Source: Oscillospiraceae bacterium
Lineage (GTDB): Bacteria; Bacillota; Clostridia; Oscillospirales; Oscillospiraceae
Length of the DNA stretch: 16,884 nucleotides
Direction of reading: 5' to 3'
Assembly: GCA_031261245.1 (NCBI GenBank)
Contig: JAISKU010000008.1
Coordinates: 1-16,884, forward strand
Shown here: positions 12,171 to 16,884 of the stretch, one piece after another
Numbering within the stretch: the first letter of the stretch is position 1
How the letters are laid out: each line of letters opens with the position of its first letter
Notes under the pieces: generated by a model
The model's database searches: none
Seen by the model: only the letters and a program-made list of their open reading frames with translations
What the model was told of the DNA's origin: nothing
Made by a program: the position numbers and the translations under genes

Positions 12171-14669
12171 ATGTCATGGACTTTAAGCCCGGTATCCGAC
12201 AGGGTTGCGGCGCTTCGCGAGATGTACCGCGACGTGCAGCCCGAGATATGTATCGCGAGGTACAAAATCGTCACGGATTTCTACACCTCTCACCCCGAGC
12301 TCACGGGAATCCTGCGCCGCGCGCGGGTTTTCGAGGAGATCTGTAACAAAATCCCGATCCGCATCGGCGACGCCGAGGTCATCGTCGGCAACCAGTCGGC
12401 GAAATTCCGCGCCGCCGCGCTGTACCCCGAAAACAGCGTGGACTTCCTCAAAAAGGAGATCGGCGACGGCACAATCCGCACGCGCGACATCGACCCGTAC
12501 ATCATCTCCGAGGCGGACGCAAAGTACGTCATGGACACGATCGGCTACTGGGAGGGCGAGAACAACAACGCGAAAGCGCAGGCGTACATAATCGACCAGT
12601 ACCACCCGCACGACTTCAACGGCGTCACAATGCTCGGCAAGATGACCGTGTGCGACACTCCCGTCGGGCACTTCGTCACGGACTACGACAAGGCGATCCG
12701 CACGGGCTTCGCCGCGATAAAGGCCGAGGCCGACCAGAAGATGAACGAGCTCGTGGACGCCGGTATGCCCGGCGACACGATTGAGAAGTACAACTTCTAC
12801 AGAGCCGTGTCCATCGTCTCCGGCGCTATGATCCACCTCACAAAGCGCTACGCCGCGCTCGCCGCCGAAAAGGCCGCCGCCGAGACGAATCCCGCGCGCC
12901 GCGCGGAGCTGCTGAAGATGGCGGAGGTGCTCGATTGGACGATGGAGAAGCCCGCGCGCAGCTTCCATGAGGCGCTTCAGGCGCTGTACATGTACCAGAC
13001 GTGCCTGTGCCTCGACGCGAACATGCACGGCATCACGTTCGGCCGCGTTGACCAGTACCTCGGCGACTTCCTCGCGCGCGACCTCGCCGACGGCACGATA
13101 ACGCAGGAGTACGCGCAGGAGATTTTCGACCTGTTCTACCTGAAGGTCGCGGAGATGAACAAGCCGTGGAGCTACGGCGCGACGCAGTCGAACCCCGGGT
13201 ACACCTCCGGCCAGATGATGTCGCTCGGCGGCGTAGACAAGGACGGCAACGACGCGTCGAACGGCGTCACGTACATGATGCTCCAGTGCATGTCCCGCCT
13301 CGTGCTGCACGACCCCCCGCACTCGCTTAGAATCCACAAAAACACCCCGCCCTCACTCTGGGAGGCCGCGATTGAGACGACAAAAATCTGCGGTGGCGTG
13401 CCGACGTTTGAGAACGACGACGTGATAATCCCCGCGATGATGAAGCGCGGCCACACGCTCGAGTCCGCGCGCAACTACTCGCCCATCGGCTGCGTGGAGC
13501 CCGGCGGCAACGGCAACGAGTGGCCGGCGTGCGGCGGCACGGGCTCCGTGTCGTACTTGAACATCGTGAACGCCGTGTGGCTCGGCATAAACAACGGCGC
13601 CCTCCCCGTGCCGCTCGTGTTCGGCGCGCCGAAACCGGGGGAGAGCGCCACAGACCGCCCGCTCACCGACCGCGCCGGCAAGCCGATAGAGAGCTTCCGG
13701 CCGCAGCAGCAAGTCGGCCTCTCCACGGGCTATCTGTACGAGATGGAGACGTTTGAGCAGGTGCTCGAGGCGTACAAGCAGCAACTCACGTACTTCGTGC
13801 GCTGGCACGCGATGTGCATAAACGCGTGCGAGTACGTCATGCGCGACACGCTGCCGCTGCCCGTCGTCTCCGCGACGATGAGGGGCTGCATGGAGTCCGG
13901 CAAGGACGTCATGTACGGCGGCGCGGAGTACAACTCCTGCGGCATGGCCGGCGTCGGAATCGGCAACGTCGCCGACTGCCTGTTCATGATAAAGCACCTG
14001 TGCTTCGACACGAAATACTGCACGACGCGTGAGCTCTACGACGCGCTCATGGCAAACTGGAAGGGCCACGAGGACTTGCAGAACTACATCAAGGGCTCCT
14101 GCCCGCACTACGGCAACGGTGACATCGAGGTTGACAGGTGGGCGGACTGGGCCGGACAGGTGTTCGCGGACGCCGTGACCTCGTGCTCGAACCCGCGCGG
14201 CTGCCAATACGCCGCCGGGCTGTACCCCGTCACGACGAACGTCATGTTCGGCTACATGACGGGCGCGACGCCGGACGGCAGAAACGCCGGCCAACCCCTC
14301 GCCGACGGCATCTCGCCCGTACAGCAGATGGATTTGAACGGCCCGACGGCGGTGCTGTCCTCCGTGTCGAAGATAAAGCAGGTCAACTACTCAAACGGCA
14401 CGCTGCTGAACATGAAATTCTCCCCGTCGTGCGTCAACGGCGCGGACGGCGTGACGAAGCTCTCGCAACTAATTCAGGCGTATTTCGACCTCGGCGGCAT
14501 GGAGCTGCAAATAAACGTCATCGCGGCGGAAACGCTCAAGGACGCGCAGGCGAACCCCGAGAAGTACAAGAACCTCGTCGTGCGCGTCGCGGGCTTCTCC
14601 GCGTACTTTGTGGAGCTGCACATCACGGGGCAGAACGACCTCATCTCCCGCACCGAGCTCAGTGTGTAA
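12171..14669 (+). CDS. Glycyl radical enzyme (PFL-like superfamily), second paralogue
   Basis: 832 residues; ATG at 12171 with AAAAGGAGAT (12154-12163) upstream, 34 nt after the first paralogue. The PFL-like domain covers about residues 5-705, with thiyl Cys441 and Glu443 in SPIGCVEPGGNGNEWP. The C-terminal radical domain contains VVRVAGFSAYFVEL with Gly808. The two paralogues align along their length (shared blocks include KRYAALA-EKAAAE, MEKPAR-F-EALQ, KIC/KLVGG-P-F-ND, CFD-K-CTTREL, PHYGN, NGPTAV), but they are clearly diverged. Relative to the first, this one has an insertion around residues 480-515 after GINNG (PVPLVFGAPKPG, ATDRPLTDRAGKP) in the segment following the active-site loop. 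Both share G-N-(D/E)-(F/W)-P at Cys+7 to +11, suggesting one subgroup. Substrate unknown; decarboxylation, C-C cleavage or fumarate addition cannot be distinguished by eye. It ends the operon, directly before a perfect terminator. Confidence 0.95.
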   Translation: MSWTLSPVSDRVAALREMYRDVQPEICIARYKIVTDFYTSHPELTGILRRARVFEEICNKIPIRIGDAEVIVGNQSAKFRAAALYPENSVDFLKKEIGDGTIRTRDIDPYIISEADAKYVMDTIGYWEGENNNAKAQAYIIDQYHPHDFNGVTMLGKMTVCDTPVGHFVTDYDKAIRTGFAAIKAEADQKMNELVDAGMPGDTIEKYNFYRAVSIVSGAMIHLTKRYAALAAEKAAAETNPARRAELLKMAEVLDWTMEKPARSFHEALQALYMYQTCLCLDANMHGITFGRVDQYLGDFLARDLADGTITQEYAQEIFDLFYLKVAEMNKPWSYGATQSNPGYTSGQMMSLGGVDKDGNDASNGVTYMMLQCMSRLVLHDPPHSLRIHKNTPPSLWEAAIETTKICGGVPTFENDDVIIPAMMKRGHTLESARNYSPIGCVEPGGNGNEWPACGGTGSVSYLNIVNAVWLGINNGALPVPLVFGAPKPGESATDRPLTDRAGKPIESFRPQQQVGLSTGYLYEMETFEQVLEAYKQQLTYFVRWHAMCINACEYVMRDTLPLPVVSATMRGCMESGKDVMYGGAEYNSCGMAGVGIGNVADCLFMIKHLCFDTKYCTTRELYDALMANWKGHEDLQNYIKGSCPHYGNGDIEVDRWADWAGQVFADAVTSCSNPRGCQYAAGLYPVTTNVMFGYMTGATPDGRNAGQPLADGISPVQQMDLNGPTAVLSSVSKIKQVNYSNGTLLNMKFSPSCVNGADGVTKLSQLIQAYFDLGGMELQINVIAAETLKDAQANPEKYKNLVVRVAGFSAYFVELHITGQNDLISRTELSV

Positions 14670-14683
14670 CAAGAAAACAGGAC

Positions 14684-14720
14684 AAAAACGGGAGGCCGCT
14701 GTTGCGGCCTCCCGTTTTTT
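14684..14720. terminator. Perfect bidirectional terminator between the glycyl radical operon and rimI
   Basis: A 16-bp perfect stem (14684-14699 with 14704-14719) closes a TGTT loop; the core is CGGGAGGCCGC/GCGGCCTCCCG flanked by A5 and T6. The plus-strand T-run (14715-14720) terminates the glycyl radical unit. The symmetrical A-run gives a T-run for the minus strand, and the rimI stop codon (14721-14719) lies inside the 5' side of its own terminator. Confidence 0.94.
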
Positions 14721-15156
14721 ACAAATCCAATCGCATAATCACGGCGTCCTCGACCGGCTCGTCGTAGTAGCGCTTCCGCAGCCCGACGCGCGCAAACCCG
14801 TGCTTTTCGTACAGCGCGAGCGCCGCCGCGTTTGACGCGCGCACCTCGAGGAAAATCTTCTTCACACGCTCCTTTTTCGCCCGCTTCCGCACGTTATCCC
14901 AGAGCTCTGACGCCACGCCGCGCCGCCGCGCGCCCCCGCGCACCGCCATGCGGTACATCTCCGCCTCATAGCCCTCAAGCCTGAACAGCAGCGCGAAGCC
15001 GAGAAGCCCCGTGTCGTCCTGCGCCACGACGAAATAAACCTTGTCGCTGTAGACCTCGTGCAGCAGCTGCCCCTCCGTCCACGACGGCGTGAAGCACTCG
15101 CGCTCAATCTCGTAAAGCGCCTCGATGTCCTCCTCCGTCGCCTTTCGTATTATCAC
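14719..15156 (-). CDS. rimI: Ribosomal protein bS18 alanine N-acetyltransferase RimI
   Basis: 145 residues, GTG start at 15156; GGGGTGA lies upstream inside the end of polA. RimI is a GNAT-fold enzyme that acetylates the N-terminal alanine of ribosomal protein bS18 using acetyl-CoA. The acetyl-CoA loop reads RRRGVASEL (residues 77-85); Glu104 (FLEVRASN) and Tyr116 (ALYEKHGF) match the E. coli catalytic pair Glu103/Tyr115 (from memory). The ECFTPSW loop (20-26) and the C-terminal RKRYYDEPVEDAVIM are typical of RimI rather than of other GNAT proteins. The start overlaps the polA stop in GTGA (15153-15156), so translation is probably coupled. In many Bacillota rimI is grouped with tsaB/tsaE/tsaD instead, so this polA linkage is a minor variation. 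Confidence 0.92.
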   Translation of the reverse strand: MIIRKATEEDIEALYEIERECFTPSWTEGQLLHEVYSDKVYFVVAQDDTGLLGFALLFRLEGYEAEMYRMAVRGGARRRGVASELWDNVRKRAKKERVKKIFLEVRASNAAALALYEKHGFARVGLRKRYYDEPVEDAVIMRLDL

Positions 15157-16884
15157 TTGCAGTCACCCCAGCTCCGACCGACGCTCGCCTCGACGGTCAG
15201 CGGCACGGACAGCTCCGCCGCGCGCTCCATCTCGGACTTCAGCAGCTGCGCGACGCGCGCCGCGTCGGCCTCCGGCGCCTCCGCAATCAGCTCGTCATGC
15301 ACCTGCAAAATCAGCTTTGAGTCTGCGGCCTCCGCGCTAAGGCGGCGCGACACCGCCACCATCGCGATTTTGATGATGTCCGCCGCCGTGCCCTGAATCG
15401 GGGTGTTCAGCGCGACGCGCTCCCCGAACGCGCGGACGTTGTGGTCGCGGGATTTCAGCTCCGGGATGTTGCGCCGCCGCCCGAAGAGCGTCGAGACGTA
15501 GCCGTCGCGCTTTGCGCGCTCCACGATGTCCGTCATGTACGCGCGCACGCCGGAAAAGCGCTCAAAATAGCTGTCCATGTACTCCTTCGCCTCGCCGACG
15601 GACACGCCGATGTCCTGCGAGAGCGAGAACGGCGAGATGCCGTACACAATCCCGAAGTTCACGGCCTTGGCGCGCCCGCGCAGCTCATGCGTGACCTCGG
15701 AGAGCGGCACGCCGAACACCTTGGCGGCGGTGACGGCGTGGATATCCTCGCCGTTTTTGAACGCCTCGACCATCGCCGCGTCGCCCGCGATGTGCGCGAG
15801 CAGCCGCAGCTCAATCTGCGAGTAGTCCGCGTCCACGAGCAGACTTCCCTCCGGCGCGACGAACATTTTCCGCAACTCCGCGCCCAGCTCGCGCCTTATC
15901 GGAATGTTCTGCAAATTCGGCTCCGTCGAGGACAGGCGACCCGTCGCCGTGACCGTCATCTGAAAGCTCGTGTGAATCCGCCCGTCCGGCGCGATGACCT
16001 TGAGAAGCCCGTCGGCGTAGGTAGCCTTGAGCTTTGTAAGCTCGCGGTAGTTCTTTATCTCCGCTATGACGGGGTGTTCGAGCTTGTCTAAGACGTCCGC
16101 CGCCGTCGAGTACCCGGTTTTCGTCTTTTTTGGGGAGGGGAGACCAAGCTTCGCGGGGTCAAACAGCACCTCGCCGAGCTGTTTCGGCGACGCGATGTTG
16201 AACACCTCGCCCGACAGCTCATACACGCGCCCCTCGGCGCGGTCAATGCGCTCCGTCAGCATCTCGCCGTAGGTGTAAAGCGCGTCGCGATCGACGAGCA
16301 CGCCCGCGCGCTCCATGTCGGCGAGCGTGCGGCACAGCGGCATCTCCACGTCGTAAAACAGCCGCTCCGTCCCGTCCTCCTCGAGCTTTTCGGACAGCAC
16401 GGTGTAAAGCTGCGCCAGCGCGAAGCGCCGCGCGTCCTCGCCGTCGCCGAGCCCGAGGCCGAGATAGCGCCGAGAGAGCGTCTCGAGGTCATAGCTCTTG
16501 TCCGTGGGCGAGACGAGATACGCCGCGAGCGACACGTCGAACGTGTAGTCTGTCGCGTCGCCCTCGCGAATCAAATCCTTGATATTGCTGCCGATTTTCG
16601 ACGTGTCGATGCCCGCCGGTATGTCGAGGGAGTCGAACGACAACTGCTCCGGCTCCGCGGCGGAGAGGTTCATCTTTTCAATCAGCTTGTTGAAGCCGAG
16701 GCGCGAAAAAAGCTCGTAAAGCCTGTCGTTGTCGGGCTCGCCCAGCGCGCAATCATCAAGCGAAAACTCGACGGGCGCGTCCGTGCGTATCGTCGCGAGC
16801 GTTTTCGACAGCTCGGCGCTCTCGCGCCCGTCGCGCAGCTTGCTCCGCACCGCGTCCTTGATGTCGAGCGCGTCGAGGTCGGCG
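15153..16884 (-). CDS. polA: DNA polymerase I, C-terminal 576 residues (5' end beyond window)
   Basis: The frame is open to the right edge; the first residues seen (ADLDALDIKDA then VRSKLRDGRESAELSKTLATI) are the end of the 5' nuclease region. A GTG codes for a Val at 16850 but is internal. The polymerase domain is complete: TATGRLSSTEPNLQNIPIR, motif A DADYSQIELRLLAHIA (catalytic Asp about residue 353 of the visible part), motif B RGRAKAVNFGIVYG and motif C QVHDELIAEA (Asp about 530). The enzyme fills gaps and removes RNA primers in lagging-strand synthesis and repair. The region equivalent to the 3'-5' exonuclease is very short: only about 50 residues separate LIEKM from the FDVSLAAYLVSP segment, roughly half of that in Bacillus enzymes as I recall them, with no Asp-x-Glu exonuclease site. 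Proofreading is therefore absent. Followed by rimI with a 4-nt overlap. Confidence 0.97.
   Translation of the reverse strand, partial: ADLDALDIKDAVRSKLRDGRESAELSKTLATIRTDAPVEFSLDDCALGEPDNDRLYELFSRLGFNKLIEKMNLSAAEPEQLSFDSLDIPAGIDTSKIGSNIKDLIREGDATDYTFDVSLAAYLVSPTDKSYDLETLSRRYLGLGLGDGEDARRFALAQLYTVLSEKLEEDGTERLFYDVEMPLCRTLADMERAGVLVDRDALYTYGEMLTERIDRAEGRVYELSGEVFNIASPKQLGEVLFDPAKLGLPSPKKTKTGYSTAADVLDKLEHPVIAEIKNYRELTKLKATYADGLLKVIAPDGRIHTSFQMTVTATGRLSSTEPNLQNIPIRRELGAELRKMFVAPEGSLLVDADYSQIELRLLAHIAGDAAMVEAFKNGEDIHAVTAAKVFGVPLSEVTHELRGRAKAVNFGIVYGISPFSLSQDIGVSVGEAKEYMDSYFERFSGVRAYMTDIVERAKRDGYVSTLFGRRRNIPELKSRDHNVRAFGERVALNTPIQGTAADIIKIAMVAVSRRLSAEAADSKLILQVHDELIAEAPEADAARVAQLLKSEMERAAELSVPLTVEASVGRSWGDCK

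Noticed and set aside
10313..14294. Several long open frames antisense to the two glycyl radical enzyme genes
   Set aside because: They mirror GC-rich third positions of the real genes, have Arg/Val/His-rich products without recognisable domains, and lack ribosome binding sites.
9683..14669. Annotation of the two radical enzymes as pyruvate formate-lyase
   Set aside because: Both have a single thiyl cysteine in Gly-Cys-x-Glu, not the adjacent Cys-Cys of pyruvate formate-lyase, and their radical loops read AG(Y/F)SAYFVEL rather than SGYAVRF.
9683..14669. Assignment of the radical enzymes as choline lyase, glycerol dehydratase or benzylsuccinate synthase
   Set aside because: The diagnostic residues around the active cysteine do not fit the dehydratase/choline pattern. 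No microcompartment, small Bss subunits or activase accompany them. A named function would be a guess.
1..16884. Mobile elements, CRISPR arrays, tRNA or rRNA genes and attachment sites
   Set aside because: No transposase or integrase motif, no regularly spaced repeats and no cloverleaf-like sequence were recognised by eye on either strand.

Overview
The window looks like chromosomal DNA from an anaerobic, endospore-forming member of the Bacillota. Two dedicated sporulation genes (spoIVB and spo0A) sit close together. The DNA is GC-rich (I estimate about 60%), with strong G/C preference at third codon positions, which would fit a Clostridia lineage such as the Oscillospiraceae or relatives; that placement is inference. 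No rRNA, tRNA, CRISPR array, transposase or phage gene was recognised.

Layout. (1) 1-1613, minus strand: an xpaC-telA pair; telA runs off the left edge. (2) 1762-2232, plus: a small putative lipoprotein of unknown function behind its own strong promoter. (3) 2273-5862: a sporulation block with spoIVB (minus), a divergent gamma-D-glutamyl-type M14 peptidoglycan peptidase carrying PG-binding and LysM modules, then spo0A. The 204-bp gap before spo0A is unusually structured: a cluster of ATTTCC hexamers, a 9-bp inverted repeat, two TGTCG cores exactly 10 bp apart that resemble 0A boxes, and a tandem 10-bp repeat. (4) 6013-7959, plus: a large secreted, proline-rich protein with three membrane segments at its C-terminus. 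(5) 8063-14669, plus: the most interesting part, a three-gene unit with its own promoter and a perfect terminator. It encodes an FAD_binding_2 (fumarate reductase-like) flavoprotein followed by two different full-length glycyl radical enzymes. Both have the active-site Cys-x-Glu and the C-terminal radical glycine, but neither has the adjacent cysteines of pyruvate formate-lyase, and no radical-SAM activase lies in the window. (6) 14719-16884, minus: polA (its 5' part lies beyond the right edge) and rimI, overlapping by 4 nt.

How the genes fit together. Spo0A is the response regulator that commits the cell to sporulation; SpoIVB is the forespore-secreted serine peptidase that triggers sigma-K activation in the mother cell; the M14 enzyme probably acts on cortex or wall peptide stems. 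The glycyl radical unit is likely a catabolic module in which one or two radical enzymes cleave, decarboxylate or rearrange a substrate and the flavoprotein reduces or oxidises a related compound. Its substrate cannot be read from the sequence. All four terminators with clear hairpins fall at the expected operon boundaries, so the transcription units are well delimited.
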